DNA of 64,000 nucleotides from NCBI GenBank assembly GCA_002392655.1, contig DGHK01000006.1:495-64494 (forward strand), written 5' to 3'. Below, piece by piece: positions 1-8,052 of this stretch. Every line of letters starts with the position of its first letter. Position 1 is the stretch's first letter. Source of the stretch: Lachnospiraceae bacterium UBA3850 (GTDB lineage Bacteria; Bacillota; Clostridia; Lachnospirales; Lachnospiraceae). Position numbers and translations under genes: made by a program. The notes below the pieces were generated by a model. That model made no database searches, had not been told where the DNA came from, and was given only the letters and a program-made list of their open reading frames with translations.

Positions 1-543
1 CTTGATACAATCATCGGAATATGCCTTACAGAAAAGAGCAGAGATCCGATAGAAATAATCAGGAAAATGATGTCTTTGCCATTCTGTCACATGCATGGGC
101 CTGAGCACCACGTAATGGTTGGTGCTGCGCTTCTTACAGCGTATAAAAATGCCGGTGGAAATATAGATTTGGACAACGCCCTTATTGAGATGATCAAGAG
201 AGGACAGTCGGTTCCCGGAGGAGCATGTGGCTTTTGGGGAGCATGTGGTGCGGGAATAAGTACCGGAATGTTTATTTCTATCATTTCCTCAGCCACACCG
301 CTTACAGAAAAACCATGGGGTTTATCAAACCGGATGACTTCAAAAGCGCTTGATTCTATAGGTAGTATAGACGGACCAAGGTGTTGCAAGCGAGATTCCT
401 ATCTGGCAATTCTTTCTGCTATTGATTATGTAGAAGAGAACTTTGGCGTTGAGATGGACAAATCAGATATCAAGTGTGTTCACTATGAACAGAATAATCA
501 GTGTATCGGAAGCAGATGTCCGTTTAGGCAGGCCGGGGAATAA
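1..543 (+). CDS. DUF5714 domain protein, 3' part (5' end outside window)
   Basis: The reading frame is open from base 1, so the gene begins upstream of the window; the first internal ATG at 67 is probably not the start. Visible motifs are HMHGPEHH near the beginning, a glycine/cysteine-rich core (GGACGFWGACGAG), and a cysteine-rich tail with CVHYEQNNQC followed by SRCPF. This pattern matches the DUF5714 family of anaerobes, in which the domain is often attached to or encoded near SAM-dependent enzymes. The conserved Cys and His residues suggest metal or Fe-S binding, but the reaction is not known to me. The gene ends 56 bases before the broken crcB gene. Confidence 0.8.
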   Translation, partial: LDTIIGICLTEKSRDPIEIIRKMMSLPFCHMHGPEHHVMVGAALLTAYKNAGGNIDLDNALIEMIKRGQSVPGGACGFWGACGAGISTGMFISIISSATPLTEKPWGLSNRMTSKALDSIGSIDGPRCCKRDSYLAILSAIDYVEENFGVEMDKSDIKCVHYEQNNQCIGSRCPFRQAGE

Positions 544-599
544 AAGTCTTTAAGATAGTTATAGACTAACGTTCAGTTTTATATGATTAAGAGGTTGAT

Positions 600-883
600 A
601 TGAGTTTTTTGTTTGTAGCACTTGGAGGTGCGTTGGGTGCAGTAGCACGATATGCCATAAGTCTTATCCCGGTCAAGACGGGATTTCCGATAATACAGTT
701 CTTTTTTGGAAGACAGGTGTCTGCGGTGGTTTTACAACATTTTCCACTTTTTCTCTTGAGGCCTTTAATTTATTTGAAAATAAGCAATATGCTGCCGGTA
801 GTATATATGTTATATTGAGCAGTGGATGCTGTATATTAGGAATACTATGTGGGAAGAAGATTGCTTCTGTTATAAAGCTTTAG
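600..883 (+). pseudogene. crcB: fluoride channel CrcB/FluC, internally deleted and frameshifted
   Basis: CrcB/Fluc proteins are dual-topology fluoride exporters of about 115-130 residues in the membrane. The first 30 or so codons from ATG 600 give a typical N-terminus (LGGALGAVARYAISLIP, then FPI). The frame then changes. From about base 713 another frame encodes the family signature TGVCGGFTTFSTFSLEAF and a normal hydrophobic C-terminus ending at TAG 881-883. The middle of the protein, including the conserved Asn-containing second helix and the residues up to the TG, is missing. Both ends are recognisable and collinear, so this is one gene that lost roughly 30-40 internal codons in an out-of-frame deletion. 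A functional channel is not expected. Confidence 0.85.
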
Positions 884-1204
884 TCGATTATCCCGTAAGA
901 TAACTTAATAATTTATATACAGCGATAAGGCGTCTATGAGTAGAAGTACTTATAGGCGTCTTTTTCATCTATTCAGAATAATGTGTATATGATATATTGA
1001 AAATGCAACGGAATGTATATGTCTGAAGGATGATCTTACTTCAAGAGAATTTTTAGATAATATGTATTTGTATGTGGAAAAAATGATTACATAAATATAG
1101 ACTTTATGGTTTAGGTTGGTGGATTTATGTCAGCTATATATAATGAGTTTAAAAACATGGATAGTGAAACTGCATTTCACATTAATTGAACAGGATATAG
1201 TACT
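884..1204 (+). other. gene-poor stretch with coding remnants
   Basis: These 321 bases carry a terminator near the start and no convincing complete gene. Two short protein-like stretches are seen. One runs from about 1023 (LKDDLTSREFLDNMYLYVE, then stop). The other is a 20-codon ORF at 1127-1189 (MSAIYNEFKNMDSETAFHIN) with a GGTGG sequence seven bases upstream. Both look like ends of decayed genes rather than functional small proteins, in keeping with the broken crcB before them and the GNAT remnant at 3.3 kb. Confidence 0.4.
929..966 (+). terminator. rho-independent terminator after crcB remnant
   Basis: The arms CGTCTATGAGTA and TACTTATAGGCG pair around a GAAG loop, with G-U wobbles, and are followed by TCTTTTTC. 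The hairpin lies about 45 bases after the crcB stop. Confidence 0.7.
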
Positions 1205-1750
1205 ATGAATAATATAAAACTTGTCCCATTACGGGATAGCGATAGAGAACAATTTATATTGGATAATCAGGAAGCGTTTAGTTTTGGTGCATTTGAAGAA
1301 TTTGGACTTCGAGATGATCATTTTGAAGAAGATGAGCAGATTATCTCTAGTGAGACTATAGAAAAGTCTATTGATAATGGAGAGGCTTATCGTATTATGC
1401 TTGATGGCAGACCTGTAGGTGGTGTAATCATCAGTGTCGATGGTGAAAAAGGAGATTTAGATATTCTATTTACTTCTCCGAAAGAACATAACAAAGGCGT
1501 TGGTTATGCTGCCTGGTGTGAAGTTGAAAAGCTTCATCCAGAGGTAAAGGTCTGGGAGACAGTTACACCATATTTTGAACAGCGTAACATCCATTTCTAT
1601 GTGAATCGATGTGGATTTCATATTGTAGAGTTTTACAATAAGTTTCATCCTGATCCAAATGATCCGGAAGGAGAACATATGGATTTGGATAATCAATTCC
1701 CAGATGGGATGTTTAAATTTGAGAAAATTATGAATGGAGGAAGAAAATGA
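1205..1750 (+). CDS. GNAT-family N-acetyltransferase
   Basis: A 181-residue protein with the GNAT fold pattern: an N-terminal strand/helix region, GRPVGGVIISV as the central strand, LDILFTSPKEHNKGVGYAAW as strand 4 and the acetyl-CoA pyrophosphate loop (here HNKGVG), and NIHFYVNRCGFHIVEFY near the C-terminus. The acceptor substrate cannot be deduced. The stop codon overlaps the start of the next gene (ATGA, after GGAGGAAGAAA), so it is translationally coupled to the NifX-like protein and probably leads a four-gene operon with the chromate-transporter halves. The ribosome site before ATG 1205 is weak. Confidence 0.85.
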   Translation: MNNIKLVPLRDSDREQFILDNQEAFSFGAFEEFGLRDDHFEEDEQIISSETIEKSIDNGEAYRIMLDGRPVGGVIISVDGEKGDLDILFTSPKEHNKGVGYAAWCEVEKLHPEVKVWETVTPYFEQRNIHFYVNRCGFHIVEFYNKFHPDPNDPEGEHMDLDNQFPDGMFKFEKIMNGGRK

Positions 1751-2130
1751 AAGTAGCAGTTACATATGAAAATGGTGAGGTGTTTCCACATTTTGGAAGA
1801 ACACCACAGTTTAAGATTTATGAAATTGAAAGCGGTGAGGTAAGGTCTTCACAGGTGATTGATACAGGTGAGACAGGTCATGGTGCACTTGCAGGATTCC
1901 TTAGAGAACGCGGCGTAGAAGTTATGATATGTGGTGGTATAGGCGGTGGAGCAATCATGGCTATGGCCGAATCCGGTATTAAGGTGTATGCTGGTGCTTC
2001 CGGGGATGCTGATGAAGTGATTAAGTCTTATATTTCAGGTACTCTTGCTGAAATTGGAGAAGCAACTTGTGATCATCATGAGCATGAAGGTCATGGTGAA
2101 CATGGTTGTGGTCATGGTGGATGTCATTAA
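1747..2130 (+). CDS. NifX/NifB-type dinitrogenase cofactor-domain protein with His-rich tail
   Basis: A 127-residue protein with the single RNase H-like domain shared by NifX, NafY and the C-terminus of NifB (Pfam Nitro_FeMo-Co). It shows the start KVAVTYENGEVFPHFGRT and the glycine-rich ICGGIGGGAIMAM. Outside nitrogen fixers such small proteins are thought to bind metal or Fe-S clusters. The last 20 residues form a Cys/His tail (CDHHEHEG, then GEHGCGHGGCH) suited to metal binding. It is coupled to the GNAT gene upstream by ATGA overlap, and its TAA overlaps the start of the first chromate-transporter gene. No nif genes are visible, so a role in nitrogenase is unlikely; metal or oxyanion handling is an inference from the neighbours. 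Confidence 0.85.
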   Translation: MKVAVTYENGEVFPHFGRTPQFKIYEIESGEVRSSQVIDTGETGHGALAGFLRERGVEVMICGGIGGGAIMAMAESGIKVYAGASGDADEVIKSYISGTLAEIGEATCDHHEHEGHGEHGCGHGGCH

Positions 2131-2702
2131 TGAATGATTTGATAGAGTTGTTTCTTACATTTACTAAAGTAGGAGCGTTTACATTTGGTGGTGGATACGC
2201 AATGATATCTCTGATTGAAGATATATGCGTAGAAAAGAAAAAATGGATTACACACGATGAAATGATGGATATTACAGTTATAGCTGAATCAACACCAGGA
2301 CCGATAGCTATTAACTGTGCTACATATGTAGGATATAAGAGGAAGAAACTCTTGGGAGCTATATTTGCAACTATTGGTATGGTTCTTCCATCGTTTGTTA
2401 TTATCTTTCTAATATCCAAATATCTAGATAGGTTTCTTGAAATATCCTGGATAAATAATGCATTTCATGGAATAAAAATAGCTGTTGGTATTCTAATACT
2501 GGATGCAGCTGTTAGTATGCTTTCAAAGGCTAAATTAACATCACTTAAGATCATTATAATTATTGCATCATGTATAGCAATGCTTGTGATAAACTTTTTT
2601 TCTTTACATATTTCATCACTTGTAATTATGCTTTTTGCCGCGTTGATCGGATTGGTATCCTTTCTGGTAAATAATAAAACAGAAAGGAGTGAAGCTGACT
2701 AA
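2130..2702 (+). CDS. chromate transporter (CHR family), first half-size subunit
   Basis: A 190-residue membrane protein of the CHR family. It has the conserved TFGGGYAMI early motif, the STPGPIAINCATYVG motif at the end of the first third, and about five or six hydrophobic helices. Half-size CHR proteins encoded in pairs are thought to act as heterodimers; in Firmicutes the substrate may be chromate or another oxyanion. I place the start at ATG 2130, which overlaps the preceding TAA and follows GGTGGATG; in-frame ATG 2121 is possible. The gene ends in a one-base overlap with the second half. Confidence 0.9.
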   Translation: MNDLIELFLTFTKVGAFTFGGGYAMISLIEDICVEKKKWITHDEMMDITVIAESTPGPIAINCATYVGYKRKKLLGAIFATIGMVLPSFVIIFLISKYLDRFLEISWINNAFHGIKIAVGILILDAAVSMLSKAKLTSLKIIIIIASCIAMLVINFFSLHISSLVIMLFAALIGLVSFLVNNKTERSEAD

Positions 2703-3265
2703 TGATATATATTGATTTATTGATAGGATTTCTAAAGGTTGGACTTTTTTCGTTTGGAGGTGGGTATGTTTCTATAGCGCTGATTCGTGAAATTGTTTTA
2801 TCGTATGGGTGGCTAGATGATGAAATGTTATCATATATGATTGCCGTAAGTGAAAGTACACCCGGACCAATTATGGTGAATCTAGCAACATATATAGGGA
2901 GTACCAAAGGTGGGATTCTTGGAGCATTTATTGCTACAACAGCTGTTGTTCTTCCTGCTTTTCTAATAATACTTGTTATAATGCTTTTACTTAAGAGGCT
3001 TTTGAAAAACAAAGTGTTTCAGGGAGCATTAAGTGGTTTAAAACCTTGTATAATAGGTATTATTCTTGCAACAGGAATATATATGATCTGGAAGAATTTC
3101 AATGTTTGTTCCGGGGCAGTGCCTGATATCCCGGCTATTGCTTTAACTATAGTATTGGGAGGATTATATTTTGGATTAAGAAAGCTTATAAAAAAGAAAA
3201 TCTCGCCTATAATGTTAATATGTGTATCAGCAGTGTGTGGGATGATAGTTTATGGATTATTCTAA
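2702..3265 (+). CDS. chromate transporter (CHR family), second half-size subunit
   Basis: A 187-residue paralogue of the preceding protein with the same signatures (FSFGGGYVSIALI and SESTPGPIMVNLATYIG) followed by four or so hydrophobic segments. It starts in a TAATG overlap after a good ribosome site (AAAGGAG), so the two halves should be made in near-equal amounts, as expected for a CHR pair. It is the last gene of the GNAT/NifX-like/CHR operon. Confidence 0.9.
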   Translation: MIYIDLLIGFLKVGLFSFGGGYVSIALIREIVLSYGWLDDEMLSYMIAVSESTPGPIMVNLATYIGSTKGGILGAFIATTAVVLPAFLIILVIMLLLKRLLKNKVFQGALSGLKPCIIGIILATGIYMIWKNFNVCSGAVPDIPAIALTIVLGGLYFGLRKLIKKKISPIMLICVSAVCGMIVYGLF

Positions 3266-3292
3266 ATTGGATCAATTTGAAGATATCGGAAA

Positions 3293-3406
3293 AAAGCGTC
3301 CCTGGCTGTTCAAAAGAAAAACTATGCTGTGAAGATGTATAAAAGCGTGGGATTTGAAATAGTTGATGAAAATAATGAAGAATACATTATGGTGTGTAAG
3401 TTATAA
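3293..3406 (+). pseudogene. C-terminal remnant of a GNAT acetyltransferase
   Basis: One frame encodes SLAVQKKNYAVKMYKSVGF, then about 17 more residues to a stop at 3404-3406. This is the characteristic end of GNAT proteins (the N-x-x-A-x-x-x-Y-x-x-x-G-F motif). No N-terminal two thirds and no start codon exist upstream, because the CHR gene ends only 27 bases before. It is therefore a truncated leftover and not a gene. Confidence 0.75.
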
Positions 3407-3471
3407 CTATTTAGATGGTGTCGATATACCGGAAGACAATTGACTAATAATATTATAACTGGAGAAAGAGA

Positions 3472-4077
3472 ATGAGTGTTTACAAAATTATAGATATAAT
3501 TGAGGCTGATTATGGCTGTGAAGAACATCCGGATGGACCAAATGCGGTTCTTCTCTTAGAGGATGGCTCCCAAAAAGAGGTTTCTGAAAAATGGATTTCT
3601 GAGAATGGAATCAAAGAGGGTAAGTATATCAGCATTAAGGATGATGGAAGTATTATGAAAGCGGTGCGGGTAGTTGCTGCTATTATCGAGACTGAAAATG
3701 AATTTGGAAATAGAATGATATTTGCTACGCAACGTGGTTATGGTGAGTTCAAGGATGGTTGGGAATTTCCGGGTGGAAAGATAGAAGACGGCGAAACACC
3801 TGAACAAGCAATTATTCGTGAAATTAAAGAAGAACTGGAAACTGTTATCAAGGTTGAGGGATACATAGACACGATAGAATATGACTATCCTACATTTCAT
3901 TTGTCGATGGATTGCTTCTTATGCGGCATCGTGGAAGGTGATTTGGTTTTGAAAGAACATGAGGCTGCAAAGTGGCTCACGAAGGAGAAGATTGATTCGA
4001 TTGATTGGCTTCCTGCAGATCTGACTATTATAGACAAAGTGAAAGAATTAGATATATTTGATAAATACCTGGGATGA
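3472..4077 (+). CDS. Nudix hydrolase with N-terminal DUF3006-like domain
   Basis: A 201-residue protein. Residues 1-60 resemble DUF3006 (YKIIDIIEADYG, then ENGIKEGKYISI), a small beta domain normally found alone. From about residue 64 a MutT-like Nudix domain follows, with the Nudix box starting GGKIEDGETPEQAIIREIKE and continuing ELET; the usual glycine after EEx is replaced by Glu-Thr. The sequence around it (GWEFPGGK, then HLSMDCFLCGI) is typical of 8-oxo-dGTP or CTP pyrophosphohydrolases. A nucleotide-sanitising role is likely but the substrate is not shown. A GGAGAAAGAG ribosome site precedes ATG 3472. Confidence 0.88.
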   Translation: MSVYKIIDIIEADYGCEEHPDGPNAVLLLEDGSQKEVSEKWISENGIKEGKYISIKDDGSIMKAVRVVAAIIETENEFGNRMIFATQRGYGEFKDGWEFPGGKIEDGETPEQAIIREIKEELETVIKVEGYIDTIEYDYPTFHLSMDCFLCGIVEGDLVLKEHEAAKWLTKEKIDSIDWLPADLTIIDKVKELDIFDKYLG

Positions 4078-4168
4078 GGCTCAGGAGTATCTCAACAGAT
4101 GATATAACTACAATCCTTGGAAAAAATCTGATGAAAGCAGAGTAGAAAGAGAAGAAGGATAAACCAGT

Positions 4169-4861
4169 ATGACCTTTTTTGATGATTTTAAGATAGATTC
4201 GATGGATGACCTGATCCGTCTGATTGATGATGTTGGGTTTGTACCATTTTTCGAAAATGAGATAGAGGGCTTTTCGCTAGAGGAGCATATGGCGCCCGGC
4301 CATTGGTACAATGATACTAAGGACGGTTTCTGGGCTGCATGGGAATGGAAAGGACCGGTCATAAATACTGCGAAGTGTGCATATGGAAAGTTTCTACGTG
4401 GCAAGGCGATGTATGTAAGTGCGAAGTGGTTTCCTGATTTTGCAAACTACCGAAGAGATGGCTATGACTTTGATGCAAGGTTTGAGGATGGACTGGCATC
4501 CATAGAGGATAGAGATCTGTATGAACTTCTGGATGCAAATGCACCTATACTCACCAAGCCGCTTAAAAGGCTCGGGAATTATCGAAAGGGTGGACGTAAA
4601 GGCTTCGATAGTTCCATAACAAGGTTGCAGAAGCTGTGCTATGTCATCATTTCAGACTTTACATATGCAACTGATAAGTATGGAAATGAGTATGGCTGGG
4701 GTATAGCTGAGTACTCAACTCCTGAACTCTATTTTGGGAAAAAGTTTACCAATAATGTTTATAAGAGAACACCGGAAGAGTCATATGCCCGACTCTTTAA
4801 ACATTTCAAAAAAATACTCCCGGGTGTGGAGGATAAGTGGATAGAAAAAATGCTTAAATAA
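4169..4861 (+). CDS. AlkZ-related protein
   Basis: A 230-residue protein I recognise as the 'AlkZ-related' family of gut Firmicutes. Markers are GFVPFFENEIEGFSLEEH, EWKGPVI, CAYGKFLRGKAMYVS, WFPDFANYRRDGYDFDAR, the GRKGFDSSITRLQ segment and GWGIAEYSTPE. AlkZ/YcaQ proteins are winged-helix DNA glycosylases acting on alkylated or cross-linked bases; this shorter family shares only part of the fold, and activity is not established. It stands alone with 90 bases before it and a convergent permease after it. Its start at ATG 4169 follows GAAGAAGGAT at suitable spacing. Confidence 0.75.
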   Translation: MTFFDDFKIDSMDDLIRLIDDVGFVPFFENEIEGFSLEEHMAPGHWYNDTKDGFWAAWEWKGPVINTAKCAYGKFLRGKAMYVSAKWFPDFANYRRDGYDFDARFEDGLASIEDRDLYELLDANAPILTKPLKRLGNYRKGGRKGFDSSITRLQKLCYVIISDFTYATDKYGNEYGWGIAEYSTPELYFGKKFTNNVYKRTPEESYARLFKHFKKILPGVEDKWIEKMLK

Positions 4862-4933
4862 TAACTTGTTTACGTGCGGTGATATTGAAGAAGATTTGAT
4901 ATAGTTTGACCTTTACTTTTAAGGGGCTGCTTA

Positions 4934-6043
4934 TCAGATCACATACACCAAAATCAGCACTGCAAGAAAGATAACATTTATTACAGTGAAGGCGAGAAGA
5001 TAATGCTCACCTTCTTTTTTTATTGAGTTGAAAAACTTGTAGGTTATCAGGCTTGCCATGCTTGCTATGAGTGTTCCGAGGCCACCCAGGTTTGAACCGA
5101 TTACAAGAGCGCTTCCGTTTCTGGTGAAGGTGGAGAGCAGCATCGCTGCCGGAACATTACTGATTATCTGCGAGGAAAGAACTGCTGTCATCATCGGACT
5201 CCTTCCGACTATTGAAGAAAGAGCTGAGCTTATGAATTCGATTCTTCCGAGGTTTCCGATCAGTATAAAGAAAAAAACAAATGTAAGAAGCAGCCCGTAG
5301 TCAACATTTATATATGCTTTTCTGTCGCAGATAAGTATAACCACTGCAACGATTCCCAGCATTATGAGATAGTTCAGAATACCTGAGACAGTAAGCACAC
5401 AGACGATGAAGAGTGCGCTGTAGATTAAAAGCGGAACAAGCTTTGGTGCTTCTGTTTTTCTTTTTTCGGCTGTATCCAGAGTTTTATCAGTGTAGTTAAG
5501 GATGAAAACGCTGATGATAAGCAGGATCAGAGACACCAAGCTGTATGGAAACATAAGCTTTATAAAGCCGCCCAGTTTCATGTGATAATGAGAAAACAGA
5601 TACAGGTTCTGTGGATTACCGATAGGTGTAAGCATGCTTCCGAGATTTGCCGATACGGTCATCAGAATGAGCGTATACATAGTTCTTCGTCTGTCCTTGT
5701 ATCGCTTGAGTACATTTACGGCAAATGGGACCAGTGTTACGAGAGTTACATCGTTTGTGAGGAGCATACTCATAAAGAAGGAAAGAATTACAAGCAGGAG
5801 TGAGATGTACCTTTCGGAACGGATTCTTCCGAGCAGCTTTGAAGTCAGATAGTCAAATGTACCTATTCTTATCAGTGCACTAACCACGAGCATTAACGAA
5901 AAGAGTATGGCAAGCACACGGAAGTTTATATACTCCGGATATTTGCTGTCCGGTGTGATGATAAAGCATGAGACAAGTGCGAGTAGTCCGGATACGATAA
6001 GAATAGTGTCGTTTTTAAGTATGTGTAAAGCTTTTTCCTTCAT
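4934..6043 (-). CDS. SLC13/ArsB-like (ion transporter superfamily) permease
   Basis: A 369-residue integral membrane protein with about ten hydrophobic helices. It has the features of the CitMHS/ArsB/SLC13 superfamily: LLTNDVTLVTLVPFA in the first half, SANLGSMLTPIGNPQNLYLF as the central re-entrant signature, and SQIISNVPAAMLLS with GSNLGGLG in the second half. These are the Asn-Pro re-entrant loops of anion or carboxylate/sodium symporters. The substrate is unknown (dicarboxylate, citrate, arsenite or other anions are possible). It is transcribed divergently from the DUF4317 gene, from a strong promoter at 6082-6110. Confidence 0.85.
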   Translation of the reverse strand: MKEKALHILKNDTILIVSGLLALVSCFIITPDSKYPEYINFRVLAILFSLMLVVSALIRIGTFDYLTSKLLGRIRSERYISLLLVILSFFMSMLLTNDVTLVTLVPFAVNVLKRYKDRRRTMYTLILMTVSANLGSMLTPIGNPQNLYLFSHYHMKLGGFIKLMFPYSLVSLILLIISVFILNYTDKTLDTAEKRKTEAPKLVPLLIYSALFIVCVLTVSGILNYLIMLGIVAVVILICDRKAYINVDYGLLLTFVFFFILIGNLGRIEFISSALSSIVGRSPMMTAVLSSQIISNVPAAMLLSTFTRNGSALVIGSNLGGLGTLIASMASLITYKFFNSIKKEGEHYLLAFTVINVIFLAVLILVYVI

Positions 6044-6081
6044 TTTTGATTTGACCTCTGACGTTGATTTTCCAAGCGGTT

Positions 6082-6110
6082 ATTATATTCGCTATATGAG
6101 ATGCTGTCAA
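6082..6110 (-). promoter_or_regulatory. sigma-A promoter for the SLC13-like permease
   Basis: On the minus strand TTGACA (6110-6105) and TATAAT (6087-6082) are separated by exactly 17 bases. This is a full consensus match about 40 bases upstream of the permease start. Confidence 0.8.
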
Positions 6111-6146
6111 TCGAGAGTGTTTTCTGCTTATATAGCTGAGAAGGAT

Positions 6147-6175
6147 TTGCCGATATTCGGACAAAACAGTATAAT
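6147..6175 (+). promoter_or_regulatory. sigma-A promoter for the DUF4317 gene
   Basis: TTGCCG (6147-6152), a 17-base spacer and TATAAT (6170-6175) lie 63 bases upstream of ATG 6239, back to back with the divergent permease promoter. Confidence 0.7.
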
Positions 6176-6238
6176 GAGAGATGTGACAACTAACGTTTAT
6201 GTCATAATACGTAATAATCAAAGAAGGACAAAAGTAAA

Positions 6239-7447
6239 ATGACTAAAAAAGAAATAAACGAGATCAAATCACTTTTTGATACTATTTCAGACTGCGGGAT
6301 ATTAAGACTCGCAGGCTGCTATGTAAACGGAGAAAAAGAAAAGGTGAAAACCTTTAATGAACCGTTCTATAACCTTCCTGATGAGGAAATGTATAAGTAC
6401 CTGGAGATCTTCAGAAAAACACTTTCAGGCACTCCCGGAAAGAATCTGCAGGACCTCAGCTTTGAGGATACAGAGGGTGCATCAGATAGCGGAAGAGCAC
6501 TTTTAAATAAAATCAGAAATTCAGAGCTAAATGATGATTCACTGCTGGAAGGCTTCTATGACAAGGTGATAGAAAACTATGACCATGTGGGAAACTTCCT
6601 GATACTTATGATTTATCAGGCATATGATATCCCGGGAATGACGACAGACGGAATAGAGATGGACGACGCATCAGACGAAGTATTCAGATATATACTTTGC
6701 AGTATATGTCCGATGAAGCTCACAAAGCCGGGACTTGGCTTTGATGATGCTCTGGGTGAGATACATACACTTAGGCAGATCTTCGCGGTAGAGCTTCCGG
6801 ATGATGGATTCCTGTTCCCAGCCTTTAATGACAGAAGCACAGATGATGATGCGATTCTTTATTACGGAAGAAAAGCAAACACGCTTCAGGATGCATTTCT
6901 TGAGAAGGTACTTGATGTATCAGCCACACTTCCTGTGAAGCAGCAGAAGGAAGGCTTTACAGAATTTGTATCCGAGGTGCTCGGTGATGAATCAAGCATC
7001 GAAACAGTTCTCTCGATTCAGGAGAATCTCAAGGAAACTGTGGAAAATAAAAAGTCCGAGTCGGCCGGAGAAACTGTATTCCTCGATAAAGAATCGATGC
7101 GAGGTGTATTTGAAAAAAGCGGCGTGTCAGAAGAGAAGCTTGAAAGCTTTGATAAGAAGTTTGACGAGCAGTTTGATATGAAGAAGCTTCATAAGAAACA
7201 GATAGGCGAGGACGACCTTGAATCAAGCGAGCGTGCTGAATATATCCCGACTATCAAGGTTGAGGAAAAGCTCTTTGCAGATAACGTTGCGCCGGTCAGA
7301 AACTTCGAAGTGAGAAATAAAAATATGCTGCTTCGCGTTAGCAGCAAGCATACAGATATAATCGATACAAGAGTTATCGATGGAAAGAAGTGTCTCGTTA
7401 TAGAATTAACAGAGGACCTCACAGTGAATGGAATTCCGGTTGAGTAG
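6239..7447 (+). CDS. DUF4317 domain-containing protein
   Basis: A 402-residue soluble protein. Its start (KKEINEIKSLFDTISDCGI, then RLAGCYVNGEKEK) and the FRKTLSGTPGKNLQDLSF segment are characteristic of DUF4317, a family common in Lachnospiraceae and Ruminococcaceae with no known function. The second half is acidic and rich in Glu, Lys and Ser (about residues 255-345), followed by a compact C-terminal domain starting near EYIPTIKVEEKL. No signal peptide or membrane segment is seen. It is expressed from its own promoter, and the small protein downstream at 7536 may be co-transcribed (88-base gap). Confidence 0.85.
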   Translation: MTKKEINEIKSLFDTISDCGILRLAGCYVNGEKEKVKTFNEPFYNLPDEEMYKYLEIFRKTLSGTPGKNLQDLSFEDTEGASDSGRALLNKIRNSELNDDSLLEGFYDKVIENYDHVGNFLILMIYQAYDIPGMTTDGIEMDDASDEVFRYILCSICPMKLTKPGLGFDDALGEIHTLRQIFAVELPDDGFLFPAFNDRSTDDDAILYYGRKANTLQDAFLEKVLDVSATLPVKQQKEGFTEFVSEVLGDESSIETVLSIQENLKETVENKKSESAGETVFLDKESMRGVFEKSGVSEEKLESFDKKFDEQFDMKKLHKKQIGEDDLESSERAEYIPTIKVEEKLFADNVAPVRNFEVRNKNMLLRVSSKHTDIIDTRVIDGKKCLVIELTEDLTVNGIPVE

Positions 7448-7535
7448 TATTCTATTGCAGTCCTGCCTGAGGAGGATAAGAGACTGCTGCTTGGTTTCCC
7501 AAGTAAAAAATAAAACAAAAATTGTAGGAGGAATT

Positions 7536-7868
7536 ATGGCAGCGAATTTCAGCGACAAGGTACTGGCCACTGCACCACTTATGATGCTGGTGGACAGAAT
7601 AAGAGTTATCAGAGATTATCAGATAACAAAAGAATATCCGGATGGAAGGGGAGGAGTATATTTTGAACTTATCCACTCCATATCATTTTCTTCGTGGGGT
7701 GAGAATATATCTCTCCACATGGCACCATACAACGATACTCAGACGCTGATTGAAATCAAATCAGAATGTTCTCTTCCTACCCAGCTGATAGACTGGGGAA
7801 AGAATAAGAAAAATGTAACAACAATCATGAGTTATCTGCTTGCAGGTGTCATGGTGAACAGATTTTAA
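7536..7868 (+). CDS. conserved small protein of unknown function
   Basis: A 110-residue protein beginning at ATG 7536 after a perfect AGGAGG site (7527-7532). The longer frame that opens at 7428 overlaps the DUF4317 gene and is not likely to be used. The core (GGVYFELIHSISFSSWGENI, then TLIEIKSECSLP and QLIDWGKNKKNV) suggests a small alpha/beta domain like lipid- or ligand-binding fold proteins, but I do not recognise a named family. There is no signal peptide. It probably shares the DUF4317 transcript. Confidence 0.7.
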   Translation: MAANFSDKVLATAPLMMLVDRIRVIRDYQITKEYPDGRGGVYFELIHSISFSSWGENISLHMAPYNDTQTLIEIKSECSLPTQLIDWGKNKKNVTTIMSYLLAGVMVNRF

Positions 7869-7954
7869 GAAGCGTTTTATTTTCTCAACCTTAATGATAG
7901 ACAGATTGTCTGCTTCTGCTACATCATCGGCACTTATTCCTTCGCCTTTTTTTC

Positions 7955-7982
7955 TTGACATTACGACTGAACGTTGTATAAT
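7955..7982 (+). promoter_or_regulatory. sigma-A promoter for the sodium:solute symporter
   Basis: TTGACA (7955-7960), a 16-base spacer and TATAAT (7977-7982) lie about 70 bases before the start at 8053. Both hexamers are consensus, so strong constitutive expression is expected unless regulated. Confidence 0.8.
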
Positions 7983-8052
7983 ACACTTTAGCGCGTTAAA
8001 TCGTTACTGCGATAAAGCGTGACTATATTTGTTTAATCAAGGGAGAATTGAA

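Noticed and set aside
7761..7961. 66-residue minus-strand ORF starting MSRKKGEGISADDVAEADNL
   Set aside because: Its start lies on the strong promoter of the symporter, its 3' half lies within the small gene on the plus strand, and there is no ribosome site. It may be a relic, but I cannot support a gene.
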